A stretch of 64,000 bases of DNA from Paeniglutamicibacter psychrophenolicus (GCF_017876575.1 NZ_JAGIOE010000001.1:2170001-2234000); one strand, 5' to 3'. Positions 8,133-17,337 are shown, counted from the first letter of the stretch. The notes: generated by a model not told the origin, from the letters alone. Made by a program: numbers and translations.

Positions 8133-9724
8133 TGGCCAATGTTCCAGCGCCCGTGACCAAGGCACTCGATGCCGTGCGCGGCTTTTCCCTGGCCCAGCGC
8201 ACCATCGCCCTGATCGGCGTCGCTGTCCTGGTCCTGGGCACCATTGCGTTGGTGGCCTTCATGAGCCAGCCCAAGCTGACCCCGCTGTTCACGGGCCTGG
8301 CGCCCGAGGACGCCGCGGGCATCGTCGAACAGCTCAAGACCGATGCGGTTCCCTACGAGCTGACCGGGGGAGGGGGCACCATCCTGGTGCCCGAGGCCAA
8401 TGTCTACGACTCGCGGCTCAAGGCCGCCGCCGCGGGGATGCCCAGCGCCGGAACCAGCGGCTACTCGCTGCTTGACGACATGGGCGTGACCTCGAGCGAG
8501 TTCCAGCAGTCCATCACCTACAAGCGTGCCCTCGAGGGGGAGTTGGCCATGACCATTGGTGCCATGGACGGCATCAAGCTCGCTTCGGTCAAGCTGGCCA
8601 TCCCCGAGCAGACCGTCTTCGTGGATTCCAAGACCAACCCCACCGCCTCGATCTTCGTCGAGACCAAGCCGAACGTAAACCTGTCTAGCAGCCAGGTCCA
8701 GTCCATCGTCCATTTGACCTCCTCTGCCGTCGACGGACTCAAGGCAGAGGACATCTCGGTCGTGGATTCCACCGGCAAGCTGCTCTCCGCCGCGGGCGTC
8801 GGGCTCACCGGAGGGGCCGAGAAGCAAACGGCCGACTACGAGTCCAGGGTTGCCAGCGTCATCCAGGGAATGCTGGACCGCGTGGTGGGACCGGGCAACG
8901 CCACGGTCGCCGTCGCCGCGGACCTCTCCCTGGAATCTGCCGAACGCACCGAGGAATCCTTCACCAACCCCGAAGGAAACCCCGCGCTGACCGAGTCGAG
9001 CAAGGAAGAAGAATACGAGGGCAGCGGCGGGGCAGGAGCCGGGGTCCTGGGACCTGACAACATTGCTGTGCCCGGCGGCTCCAACGGCGAGGGAACCTTC
9101 AACTCCACCGACACCCAACGCACCAACGCGGTGAACAAGGTGACCGAAAACCGGTTGATCCCCTCCGGCACGCTCAACCGCCAAAGCGTGTCAGTCGCAC
9201 TGGACTCCGCGGCCGCCCAGGGCCTGGACATCCCCGAAATCACCCGAATGGTCAGCACCGCGGCAGGCATCGACACCGAGCGCAACGACACGGTCAACGT
9301 CTCGGTGGTCCCGTTCAACGCGGATGCCGCCACCGCCGCGCAGGACGCCCTGGCTGCCGCAGCCGCTGCGGAGACCGCGGCGCGCAACGCCGCCCTGCAG
9401 AAAAACCTGATCATTGCCGGGGTCATCGCCCTGGCCCTGGTGCTGGCAACCGTCTACGCGCTGTACGTGCGACGCAACAAGCAGAACCGGGAACCGGTGG
9501 ACCTTGGCGAGTTCCGCGAGTTCGCCCCACTGTCTGCTGCCCCCGCAGATGTCACGCACCCCGAGACCATGGCCATCAGCCAGGTGCCGATCCCGGAACC
9601 GGTTCTCGCGCTGGCCACCCCGCACCACGTCAAGCGCGATGAACTCTCCGCACTGGCCGCCAGCGACCCGGCCAAGATGGCCGACTACCTGCGCGCCGTG
9701 ATGGACGACAGGGGCAACGAATGA
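8132..9724 (+). CDS. fliF: Flagellar MS-ring protein
   Basis: A 530-residue integral membrane protein that forms the MS ring and the base of the export apparatus. One membrane segment lies at about residues 24-44 (TIALIGVAVLVLGTIALVAF) and the second at about 430-452 (NLIIAGVIALALVLATVYAL). Between them are the ring-building motifs (PLFTGLAPEDAAGIVEQLK and YKRALEGELAMTI). The cytoplasmic tail after the second segment binds FliG, encoded next. Starts at a GTG overlapping the fliE stop and overlaps fliG by ATGA. Confidence 0.97.
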   Translation: MANVPAPVTKALDAVRGFSLAQRTIALIGVAVLVLGTIALVAFMSQPKLTPLFTGLAPEDAAGIVEQLKTDAVPYELTGGGGTILVPEANVYDSRLKAAAAGMPSAGTSGYSLLDDMGVTSSEFQQSITYKRALEGELAMTIGAMDGIKLASVKLAIPEQTVFVDSKTNPTASIFVETKPNVNLSSSQVQSIVHLTSSAVDGLKAEDISVVDSTGKLLSAAGVGLTGGAEKQTADYESRVASVIQGMLDRVVGPGNATVAVAADLSLESAERTEESFTNPEGNPALTESSKEEEYEGSGGAGAGVLGPDNIAVPGGSNGEGTFNSTDTQRTNAVNKVTENRLIPSGTLNRQSVSVALDSAAAQGLDIPEITRMVSTAAGIDTERNDTVNVSVVPFNADAATAAQDALAAAAAAETAARNAALQKNLIIAGVIALALVLATVYALYVRRNKQNREPVDLGEFREFAPLSAAPADVTHPETMAISQVPIPEPVLALATPHHVKRDELSALAASDPAKMADYLRAVMDDRGNE

Positions 9725-10752
9725 AGCAGGAACCGAGCAATGGCGCCCGGAAGCTGACCGGCACCCAAAAGGTTGCCATTGTGTTGATGCAGCTGGACCA
9801 ACACCACGCGGCCGAGGTCATGCGCCAATTCAGCGAGTTCGAGGCGGACGAGATCGCCGCGGAGCTGGTGCGCCTGCGCCGGGTCGACGCCGTGTCCGTC
9901 GAGGACACCATCGATGAGATCCACGAGATGGCCACCTCCGGCAAACCCACCGCACGCGGGGGCCGCGACGTGGCGGCGGGCCTGCTGGAGGCTTCCTTTG
10001 GCAGCGAGAAGGCCACCACGGTGATGAACCGACTCTCCTCCTCGATGTCCGGGATGACCTTCGAGTTCCTCGACGGCAGCGACCCGGCGCACATCGCCTC
10101 GCTGCTCGACGGCGAACTGCCGCAGACCGTCGCATTGGTGCTGGCCCACCTGCGTCCCGAGGTCGCTTCGGTGGTGCTGGCCGGGTTCGAAGGCCCGGCC
10201 CGCACCGACACCGCCAGGGCCCTGGCCACCATGGGCACCGCGGTGCCCGAGGCCGTGCGCGTGGTCGCCGAGGAATTGAAGAAGCGCACCGGATCGGTGA
10301 TGACGAGCCACGAACCGCTCGAGACGGTCGGCGGGATCCAGCCCCTGGTGGATATCCTGAACCGCTCGGACGTCACGATGGAGAAGGACCTGCTGGCCTC
10401 ACTTGACGAACGGGACCCCGAACTGGCCGAGGAAGTGCGCTCGCGCATGCTCTCCTTTGCGGACCTGGTCAAGTTCGAACGCCGCGACGTGCAGCGCGTG
10501 CTGCGCGGGGTCGACCCGACCACGCTGGCCTTCGCGCTCAAGGGTGCGGCGGCCGAGGTCGAGGAAACCATCCGCGCCAACATCTCCGACCGCACCAAGG
10601 AAATCCTTGACGCGGAAATCTCCTCCATGGGCAAGGTACGTCTCTCGCAGGTCGAGGAAGCACGCGCAGACGTCGTCCAGTCGATCCGGGCGCTGGAAGC
10701 CAGCGGCGAGATCACCATCAAGCGCGGCGAGGAAGATGATTATGTCCTCTGA
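9721..10752 (+). CDS. fliG: Flagellar motor switch protein FliG
   Basis: A 343-residue rotor protein, normal for the family. The N-terminal domain (LTGTQKVAIVLMQLDQHHAA) binds FliF. The middle domain includes the HPQTIALVL-like segment (GELPQTVALVLAHLRPEVAS). The C-terminal domain (VDPTTLAFALKGAAAEVEE) carries the charged residues that meet MotA. It overlaps fliF by four bases, and fliH starts inside its 3' end. Confidence 0.97.
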   Translation: MKQEPSNGARKLTGTQKVAIVLMQLDQHHAAEVMRQFSEFEADEIAAELVRLRRVDAVSVEDTIDEIHEMATSGKPTARGGRDVAAGLLEASFGSEKATTVMNRLSSSMSGMTFEFLDGSDPAHIASLLDGELPQTVALVLAHLRPEVASVVLAGFEGPARTDTARALATMGTAVPEAVRVVAEELKKRTGSVMTSHEPLETVGGIQPLVDILNRSDVTMEKDLLASLDERDPELAEEVRSRMLSFADLVKFERRDVQRVLRGVDPTTLAFALKGAAAEVEETIRANISDRTKEILDAEISSMGKVRLSQVEEARADVVQSIRALEASGEITIKRGEEDDYVL

Positions 10753-11356
10753 CGCCCAGGAATTCGAACCGGTGCACTTCAGCGTGCTGGCACCCTCGCC
10801 CGGGGACCGGCGGGAGAACGACGCCTCGCAGGCGCACGGCTATGCCACCGGCTACGCACAGGGCATCCGCGCCGCCGAAGCCGTGGCACGGGCCGCACGC
10901 GAGAAAGCGGCGCGAACGGCCGCCGAGGCCGAGGCCGCGCGGGCGGTCGAGCACGCCGACGCGTTGCGCGCCCTGACCGGTGCCGCGGCGGCGTTGCACG
11001 CACGCACCGTCCCGGTGCTGGAAGCGGCCTCCGGTGTGCTGGTGGAATCCGCCCTGCTGCTTGCGGAAAAGATCGTCGGCAGGGAGCTGTCCAACGACCG
11101 CTTCGGGGCCAAGGCCGCACTGGACCGCGCCATGACCGGCATCGACGCGGCCACCGTGCGCCAGGTGCGGATGAACCCGCAGGATCTGGCCCTGCTGGAA
11201 CTGGACACCGTGCCGGGCACCTCGATCGCGCTGCTCCCCGATCCAACGCTGGCCCGCGGGGACGCGCTGACCTCCTTCGAGGCCGGATTCCTCGACGCAC
11301 GCATCTCCACCGCGTTCGAGCGGGCAGCCACCGCCCTGCAGAGCGGAATCGCATGA
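10742..11356 (+). CDS. fliH: Flagellar export ATPase regulator FliH
   Basis: A 204-residue cytoplasmic protein with a long Ala/Glu/Arg-rich coiled coil (about 30-110, e.g. YATGYAQGIRAAEAVARAA) and a C-terminal domain (ADSILLAEKI-like VESALLLAEKIVGREL). FliH holds the FliI ATPase in check and brings it to the export gate. The ATG at 10742 is the first in frame, inside the end of fliG. Longer in-frame extensions upstream read through fliG and are not coding. Overlaps fliI by ATGA. Confidence 0.88.
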   Translation: MSSDAQEFEPVHFSVLAPSPGDRRENDASQAHGYATGYAQGIRAAEAVARAAREKAARTAAEAEAARAVEHADALRALTGAAAALHARTVPVLEAASGVLVESALLLAEKIVGRELSNDRFGAKAALDRAMTGIDAATVRQVRMNPQDLALLELDTVPGTSIALLPDPTLARGDALTSFEAGFLDARISTAFERAATALQSGIA

Positions 11357-12672
11357 GCCTGGATACGAGTTCCTGGACGGGCCTTGGCGCCGCGCTTTCA
11401 GCGGCAGGACCGGTGCCCATGGGGGTCGTCTCCTCCGTGGTGGGCCTGGGCCTGGAGGTCGCCGGGCTCAACGCCCCGGTGGGCACGGTGCTGCACATCG
11501 GGGACGGGAAGGTCCCCGCCGAGGTCGTGGCCGCCCGCCGAGACACCCTGCATTGCATGCCGCTGGGCGCCCTGGATGAGATCCAGGTGGGCGACTTCGT
11601 GCACAGCAGCGGCACCGCGGCCTACATCCCGGTCGGCACAGGCCTGCTGGGACGGGTGCTGAACGGACTTGGCGCGCCAATCGACGGCAAGGGCGCACTG
11701 GGGGAGCACACCATGGTGCCCATGGAGAACCAGGCACCGGCCGCCCTGGAACGCAGCAGGATCACCGACCCGTTGCAACTGGGGGTCCGGGTCATGGACA
11801 CGCTCACCGCGGTGGGTGCCGGGCAACGCATCGGCCTGTTCGCCGGGTCCGGCGTCGGCAAGTCCTCGCTGCTGTCCATGATTGCCCGCGGCACCGCCGC
11901 GCAAATCAACGTCATCGCCCTGGTCGGCGAGCGCGGGCGCGAGGTGCGCGAGTTCCTCGAGGAGGACCTCGGCTCTACGGGCCTGGCCCGCTCCATCGTC
12001 GTGGTTTCCACCGCGGACGAGCCGGCCCGGATGCGCCTGCGGGCGGCCTTCGTCGCCACCCGCATCGCCGAGCATTTCCGCGAATCCGGTGCGCAGGTGC
12101 TGCTGATGATGGACTCGCTCACCCGCGTGGCCATGGCCCAGCGCGAGATCGGGCTCTCCGCAGGCGAGCCCCCGGCAACCCGCGGCTACCCGCCCTCGAC
12201 CTTCTCGTTGCTGGCCAGGCTCCTGGAACGTGCAGGGACCTCGGCGTCCGGCTCGATCACCGGGATCTACACGGTGCTGGTGGACGGGGACGACCACAAC
12301 GAACCCATCGCCGATGCGACCCGCTCGCTGTTGGACGGGCACATCGTGCTTGACCGCAAACTGGCCATCTCCGGGCATTTCCCCTCCATCGACGCCCTGG
12401 CTTCGGTCTCGCGCGTCGCCTCGAAGGTCACCACCCGGGACCAGGCCCGGGCCGCAGGGACGCTGCGCAAGGTCTTGGCCGCGCGGCGTTCGGTGCAGGA
12501 CCTGCTCGACGTGGGCGCATACCAGCGCGGCAGCAACCCGCTGGCCGATGCCGCGGTCGACCATGAGTCGGCCATCAATAACTTCTTGCAGCAACGGCTC
12601 GAGGAACCGGTGCCCAGCGCCCGGTCCTGGGTCGAGCTTGAAGCGCTGCTGCTTTCCATGGGGGTGTCCTGA
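11353..12672 (+). CDS. fliI: Flagellum-specific export ATPase
   Basis: A 439-residue F1-beta-like ATPase that energises substrate unloading at the flagellar export gate. Walker A (GSGVGKSSLLSM) lies at about residues 164-175 and Walker B (LLMMDSLTRVAMAQREIGLS) at about 250. The family signature GEPPATRGYPPSTFSLL follows. Length and order are standard. It lies between fliH and fliJ, its two partners, with overlapping junctions at both ends. Confidence 0.98.
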   Translation: MSLDTSSWTGLGAALSAAGPVPMGVVSSVVGLGLEVAGLNAPVGTVLHIGDGKVPAEVVAARRDTLHCMPLGALDEIQVGDFVHSSGTAAYIPVGTGLLGRVLNGLGAPIDGKGALGEHTMVPMENQAPAALERSRITDPLQLGVRVMDTLTAVGAGQRIGLFAGSGVGKSSLLSMIARGTAAQINVIALVGERGREVREFLEEDLGSTGLARSIVVVSTADEPARMRLRAAFVATRIAEHFRESGAQVLLMMDSLTRVAMAQREIGLSAGEPPATRGYPPSTFSLLARLLERAGTSASGSITGIYTVLVDGDDHNEPIADATRSLLDGHIVLDRKLAISGHFPSIDALASVSRVASKVTTRDQARAAGTLRKVLAARRSVQDLLDVGAYQRGSNPLADAAVDHESAINNFLQQRLEEPVPSARSWVELEALLLSMGVS

Positions 12673-13097
12673 TGTCCAAGGGATTTGCACTGTCCGGCCT
12701 GTTGCGGCTGCGCGGCCTGCAGGAAACCAAGGCCGCCGGCGAACTCGCCGCGGCCAACCACGCCCTGCGCCGGCGCACCGGCGAGCGCAACGTCGTGCGG
12801 GAGTCCATCGCGGCTCCCGAGGATGCACCGGTGGACAGCGAAACGCTGTTGGCGCTCATGGCCGCCCGTGCTTCCACGCGCGGGATGCTGCTGGAGCTGG
12901 ACGCGGTGGTCGCGACCCTGGACTCGGACGCGGACCGCGCCCGCGAGGCGCACCGGCAGGCCCGGGCCGAGCTGAAGTCCTTGGAAAAACTGGCCGACCG
13001 CCACGAGATCACCATCCGCAACCAGGCCCTGGCCCGCGAGCAGGTACTGCTTGACGACCTGGGTGCCACCAACGCCTTCGAAGGGACCTCACCGTGA
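12672..13097 (+). CDS. fliJ: FliJ-like export chaperone/stalk protein
   Basis: A 141-residue, highly charged, almost entirely helical protein (LRLRGLQETKAAGELAAANH at the start; a second coiled-coil stretch at about 70-115). FliJ forms a coiled-coil stalk in the FliI ring. Sequence conservation in this family is low, so the call depends on size, coiled-coil content and its place directly after fliI (overlap of one base). Confidence 0.85.
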   Translation: MSKGFALSGLLRLRGLQETKAAGELAAANHALRRRTGERNVVRESIAAPEDAPVDSETLLALMAARASTRGMLLELDAVVATLDSDADRAREAHRQARAELKSLEKLADRHEITIRNQALAREQVLLDDLGATNAFEGTSP

Positions 13098-13924
13098 GCT
13101 TCACCGACATGGCCTCGCGCATCGGTGCGATCCAGGGAACCCTGGCACGCGTCAGCGGCACCACTGCGACGGCGAGCCCGGAACCGTTGTCGACCGGCAC
13201 CGGCACGGCGGCCACCATGTATGCAGGGGGAACCACGGGCACAAATTCCGCGTTGTCCGCAGCCCCTTCAACCCCTGCGGCCTTCACCCAGGCCCTGCAG
13301 GAAGCCATGGCCTCCCCGGCGGTGCCCGCCCCGAAGACGGCGCCCCCGGCACCGGCACCCTTCGTTGCCCCGGGCTCCGGCGCAGCCGTTGCCAAGCCGG
13401 ATGCTGTGCGCAACGAACCGCAGGCAAGGGCCGGCGGCGTTGCCGGATCGGACGTAGTGGCGGCCGCGAAGAAGTACCTTGGCGTTCCCTACGTGTGGGG
13501 CGGCAACAACCCGAAGATCGGCCTTGACTGCTCCTCCTTCGTCCAGCACACCTTCAGGGACCTGGGCGTGGACCTGCCGCGCGTTGCCCGGCAACAGGCC
13601 ACGGAAGGCACCGAGGTTCCGTCGCTGGCCCAGGCGAAGCCGGGGGATTTGATCGTCACCCGGGGTGGTGGCCATATCGGCATCTACCTGGGGGACAACA
13701 AGATGATCCATGCCCCGCGCCCCGGCGAAAGCGTGAGCATCCGCAAACTCTTCGAAACGGACGCCACGATCATGACCATTCGCCGGATCGTCCCCTCCGA
13801 AACCCCCGCCCCGGCCGCGGCGAAGCCGGCGGCCGGCGCGACCAAGGACGCAGCCATCGAACAGGCCGAACTGACTGCCGCCGTGCAGCGCGCCCTTTTC
13901 TCGACGGCGGTGAACGGCGCATGA
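13094..13924 (+). CDS. NlpC/P60-family cell-wall hydrolase in the flagellar operon (FlgJ-like role inferred)
   Basis: A 276-residue protein. Residues 1-110 are a low-complexity Pro/Ala/Thr region that starts MSFTDMASRIGAIQGTLARV and has no Sec or Tat signal peptide. Residues about 118-235 form an NlpC/P60 domain with catalytic Cys in GLDCSSFVQHTF and His in GGGHIGIYLG, followed by the third polar position in MIHAPRPG. These enzymes cut peptide stems of peptidoglycan. Its place between fliJ and fliK, with 4-base overlaps on both sides, suggests it opens the wall for the rod, the job FlgJ does in other bacteria. No flgJ is seen. The missing signal peptide suggests export through the flagellar apparatus itself (inference). 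Confidence 0.85.
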   Translation: MSFTDMASRIGAIQGTLARVSGTTATASPEPLSTGTGTAATMYAGGTTGTNSALSAAPSTPAAFTQALQEAMASPAVPAPKTAPPAPAPFVAPGSGAAVAKPDAVRNEPQARAGGVAGSDVVAAAKKYLGVPYVWGGNNPKIGLDCSSFVQHTFRDLGVDLPRVARQQATEGTEVPSLAQAKPGDLIVTRGGGHIGIYLGDNKMIHAPRPGESVSIRKLFETDATIMTIRRIVPSETPAPAAAKPAAGATKDAAIEQAELTAAVQRALFSTAVNGA

Positions 13925-15519
13925 TGCCCCTGATACCAACAACTTCACCCCACCCGACCGGTGCATCAACCACGGGCACCGGCACATCGACCCGTGCCGG
14001 TGGAACCGAGCTCCCCGGGGCAGCGGCGCCGGGCCTGTTCGCGGAACTTTTCGCCTCCATGGTCCCCGTTTCGGCACCTCGGCAAGAAGCGGACGCTTCT
14101 GTCCGATCGAAGACGGATCCATCCACGGCCTCGGAGGACCCCGCCGCGGACGGCCAACCCGCTGCCGCAACACCCCAGACGACGGAAGCCCCACCGGAGG
14201 GCTTGCTGCTGGCGCAGCGGGCGCACTATCCGACCTTGGCACCTGTCGAAGCCACACCGGATGAGGCTTTGCCCGGTTCGACGGACATTGCCCCATCGAC
14301 GAACGAGCCCGCTTCACCGGTCCAGACCGAAATCCCAACTGCACAGGCTCCGGACCTCCGCGCCGACAGTGATCCGTTGGCAACCGGTTCCGCGGCCCGG
14401 GCATCCTTCCCGGTCGCCGTTGCCCCCCTGCTCACGGTTCCGGTGCCCGGGGCACCAACCCCCGAGACCACTGCGCCGCCACAGGTCGCTCCGCTGCCGC
14501 TGGCCGAGGCCCCGCTGCTCAACTTGCGGCTTCCAGGGGCACCCTCGCCGGAGACAGCTGCGCCGCCGCAGGTTCCGCCGCTGCCGGTGGCCAAATCCCC
14601 GTTGCTGGTCATCGAGATGCCGGAGTCGGTCGATTCCGTGGCGGGTGCCCTCGAGCTGGCGGATTCTGCTGTCGATCCGGGGACCCCGGATGCGAGCCGA
14701 ACTGCGACCACCGACACCCTGCCCGCCACATCGCCGGGGACCGCATCGGTGCAGGATGCGGCACCGGCCGCGATCCACCCAGGAGTCCCGGAATCCGGGT
14801 CCGACACGGCTGAACCTTCCATCCCCGCGGGTGACGGCCCCCGGGCCGGAGGCGGGCCGTCACCTGCTGCCGCCGGCGTCGCCCTTGCCGAACCAGTGCC
14901 GTCCGCCGCGCCTCCAGCCCCGGTGCCGGCATCGGCCACCGCTGCACACTCCGTTGCCCAAGCCGCGGAACCCGGCCCGGCCGCCGCAACTCGCCCGTCG
15001 AATGACTTGGCTGTGGGGGCCATCGACCCGATCGAGGTGCCATCGGCCACGGCAGCACCGGCGCGAACCCATACCCCGCCGCTGCACCGGCAATTGCTCG
15101 GGCCCATCGCCACGCTGGCAGCCGGCCCCAACGGCGAACGCACGCTGAGCGTGAACATCGCCCCGGAGGCACTGGGACCCATCACGGTCAAGGCCCACCT
15201 GGGATCCGAAGGCATCCGCATGGACCTCTCCGCCCCCACCGAAGCCGGACGCGAGGCGCTGCGAGCCATGCTGCCGGAGCTGCGCCGCGAGCTGGCGGCC
15301 AGCGGCGGGGGCAATATCACCCTGAACACCACCGCGGACGGCTCGTCCTCCGGGGGAAGTCCCAGGGGCGAAGCGTTCGGAAGCGGGGGAGAGCAACGTG
15401 CTGCCACCGGCCCCCGGTCCGCTGTGTCGCCCGGGGGCACCGGACAACCGCCCGAATTTCAAGCCCCGCCGGAACTCCCGACGCACCGTGCCACATCCCA
15501 TCTCGACGTGATGGCCTAG
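13921..15519 (+). CDS. fliK: Flagellar hook-length control protein
   Basis: A 532-residue protein with a very long Pro/Ala/Thr-rich, probably disordered N-terminal part (about 1-390) acting as a ruler, and a C-terminal substrate-switching domain at about 395-470 (LSVNIAPEALGPITVKAHLG, then MDLSAPTEAGREALRAMLPE). The latter matches the conserved FliK core where Pro-Glu-x-Leu-Gly precedes the beta hairpin. FliK measures hook length and makes FlhB change export specificity. Within the ruler, a segment near residues 155-220 repeats the pattern PAPLLxVPxPGAPTPETxAPPQV twice. It overlaps the hydrolase gene by ATGA. Confidence 0.9.
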   Translation: MMPLIPTTSPHPTGASTTGTGTSTRAGGTELPGAAAPGLFAELFASMVPVSAPRQEADASVRSKTDPSTASEDPAADGQPAAATPQTTEAPPEGLLLAQRAHYPTLAPVEATPDEALPGSTDIAPSTNEPASPVQTEIPTAQAPDLRADSDPLATGSAARASFPVAVAPLLTVPVPGAPTPETTAPPQVAPLPLAEAPLLNLRLPGAPSPETAAPPQVPPLPVAKSPLLVIEMPESVDSVAGALELADSAVDPGTPDASRTATTDTLPATSPGTASVQDAAPAAIHPGVPESGSDTAEPSIPAGDGPRAGGGPSPAAAGVALAEPVPSAAPPAPVPASATAAHSVAQAAEPGPAAATRPSNDLAVGAIDPIEVPSATAAPARTHTPPLHRQLLGPIATLAAGPNGERTLSVNIAPEALGPITVKAHLGSEGIRMDLSAPTEAGREALRAMLPELRRELAASGGGNITLNTTADGSSSGGSPRGEAFGSGGEQRAATGPRSAVSPGGTGQPPEFQAPPELPTHRATSHLDVMA

Positions 15520-15534
15520 GAAGGAAATACGCCC

Positions 15535-16014
15535 ATGACCGTGCCACCCATCGAGGCCGCCCAATTCGGGGCAGGCGCAGCACCTGCCCGCGCACCCAAG
15601 CAGACCATGGACGGGGAGATGTTCCTGCACCTGCTGGTCACCCAGCTGGCCAACCAGGACCCCAGCTCGCCCATGGACACCAACGACATGATTTCGCAGA
15701 CCACGCAGCTGGCCTCCATGGAACGGCTGAACCAGCTCAGCGCCACCCAAGACGTGTCCCTGGCCATCCAGCAGCGCCTGGCCGTTTCGGCGTTGATCGG
15801 ACAGCAGATAACGACCGGTGGCGATGACCCCATCACGGGTGTCGTCACGGCTGTCTCCTTTGCCGGGATCAACCCGGTGGTCACAGTGGGGGACAAGCAG
15901 ATCCCCTACGGGCAGATCATCACCGTCGGGATACCGGAGGATCCGCCGGCGGTGGATGCTCCCGTCGAGGACCCCGAACCCGAAACCACGGAACCCGATC
16001 CCGCCGTCGTCTAA
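15535..16014 (+). CDS. flgD: Hook assembly scaffold (hook cap) protein
   Basis: A 159-residue protein, short for FlgD. The core GEMFLHLLVTQLANQDPSSP (about 27-46) followed by MDTNDMISQTTQLASMERLN is the defining FlgD N-terminal motif. The C-terminal part keeps only a small beta segment and ends in an acidic Pro/Glu tail, so the Tudor/Fn3 domains of enterobacterial FlgD are missing. FlgD caps the growing hook and is discarded later. An AGGAAG ribosome site precedes the ATG. It sits directly before flgE. Confidence 0.94.
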   Translation: MTVPPIEAAQFGAGAAPARAPKQTMDGEMFLHLLVTQLANQDPSSPMDTNDMISQTTQLASMERLNQLSATQDVSLAIQQRLAVSALIGQQITTGGDDPITGVVTAVSFAGINPVVTVGDKQIPYGQIITVGIPEDPPAVDAPVEDPEPETTEPDPAVV

Positions 16015-16079
16015 CCGCAGTCCCGCAATTCCCCTTGATCCACCAGCCTTTCCTTCAACGCAGAAAGTGACCACACACC

Positions 16080-17285
16080 ATGCTTCGTTCACTGTATTCA
16101 GGAATTTCCGGTCTTCGCGCCCACCAGACCATGCTTGACACCACCGGCAACAACATCGCCAACGTCAACACGGCAGGCTTCAAGTCATCTTCGGTCCAGT
16201 TCCAGGACACGCTCTCGCAGATGACGCAGGGAGCGACCACTCCCGGTGCCAACACCGGCGGACGCAACCCGGCCCAGGTGGGCCTGGGCGTGCAGGTGGC
16301 CGGCATCGCCACCAACTTCGGACAGGGCTCGTCCCAGAGCACTGGGCGAGCCTCGGACATGATGATTTCCGGGGACGGGTTCTTCATCACCCGCTCGGGC
16401 AACGCGACCACCCTGACCCGCGCCGGTGCCTTCGAATTCGACGCCAACGGCCGGCTCACCAGCCCCGACGGCGGCATCGTGCAGGGCCGCATGGCAGTCG
16501 ACGGTGTGCTGGCCACTGGCGGCGCACTGGGCGACATCGTCCTGCCCCGCGACCTGGTCTCGCCGGGTACCGCCACGAAGCAGGCGTCCCTGACAGGCAA
16601 CCTGCCCAAGGAAACCCCCGTCGGAGAGTCCATCACCCAGGACAAGGAAATCTTCGCCGCCGACGGCACCAGCCGCACCATGTCCCTGACGTTCACGCGC
16701 GACTCGGATACCGTATGGTCAGTGTCTGCCACCGATGGTGCGTTGCCACCTGCCACCGCCACCGCCACCGCCACGCTGACGCTGCGTAATGATGGAACCT
16801 TGGACGATGGGGGTACGCTCATCGACGGCAAGATGAACCTCGGCGGCATCGCTGTGGACCTGTCCAAGGTCACCGGGTACGCCGGCCTGAAGACCGTGTC
16901 GATCGCCTCGGCGGACGGCAACGCCGCCGGCACCCTGGAGTCCTACACCCTGGGTTCGGACGGCACGCTGACCGGCACCTTCTCCAACGGCAAGCAGCAG
17001 GCCATCGCCCAGATAGTGCTGGGAACAGTGGCCAACCCCTCGGGCCTGCAGAAGACCGGCGGCTCGGGCTACACCGTCACCGCGAACTCCGGGAACATCG
17101 AATTCGGAGCGCCGGGCGACCCGGGCATGGGCTCGATCGCCGGCGGCATGCTGGAGATGTCCAACGTCGATTTGTCCCAGGAGTTCACCAACCTGATCGT
17201 CGCCCAGCGTGGCTTCCAGGCCAACGCCCGGATCATCACCACCAGCGACGAGGTCCTGCAGGAACTGGCCAACCTCAAGCGCTAG
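16080..17285 (+). CDS. flgE: Flagellar hook protein
   Basis: A 401-residue hook subunit. The N-terminal rod/hook motif is LYSGISGLRAHQTMLDTTGN followed by NIANVNTAGFKSS. The C-terminal D0 helix is SQEFTNLIVAQRGFQANARI. The middle contains the beta-rich surface domains with DGFFITRSG. No separate flgF or flgG genes are found in this window, so this is the only long rod/hook protein seen; its distance from flgD and its length suggest the hook rather than the distal rod. Its stop codon lies in an inverted repeat that leads into the next promoter. Confidence 0.94.
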   Translation: MLRSLYSGISGLRAHQTMLDTTGNNIANVNTAGFKSSSVQFQDTLSQMTQGATTPGANTGGRNPAQVGLGVQVAGIATNFGQGSSQSTGRASDMMISGDGFFITRSGNATTLTRAGAFEFDANGRLTSPDGGIVQGRMAVDGVLATGGALGDIVLPRDLVSPGTATKQASLTGNLPKETPVGESITQDKEIFAADGTSRTMSLTFTRDSDTVWSVSATDGALPPATATATATLTLRNDGTLDDGGTLIDGKMNLGGIAVDLSKVTGYAGLKTVSIASADGNAAGTLESYTLGSDGTLTGTFSNGKQQAIAQIVLGTVANPSGLQKTGGSGYTVTANSGNIEFGAPGDPGMGSIAGGMLEMSNVDLSQEFTNLIVAQRGFQANARIITTSDEVLQELANLKR

Positions 17286-17312
17286 CCAACGGGTGGGCGG
17301 TGCCGTTGGCTA
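17283..17312 (+). terminator. Inverted repeat at the flgE stop, overlapping the next promoter
   Basis: TAGCCAACGG (17283-17292) pairs exactly with CCGTTGGCTA (17303-17312) around a 10-base loop. The 5' arm includes the end of flgE and the 3' arm includes the start of the CTAAC box of the flbD promoter. There is no U-tract. Confidence 0.6.
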
Positions 17313-17337
17313 ACGGTGCCGCCCTTCCTGCCGAGAG
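17310..17337 (+). promoter_or_regulatory. Predicted sigma-28 type promoter for flbD-motA-motB
   Basis: CTAAC (17310-17314), 16 bases, CCGAGAG (17331-17337), 28 bases before the flbD ATG. The -10 box departs from CCGATAG at one base, so it may be weaker than the others. Confidence 0.68.

Noticed and set aside
16740-16770. Short repeated Ala-Thr codons in flgE (GCCACC repeats)
   Set aside because: Simple low-complexity linker coding, short and without wider structure.
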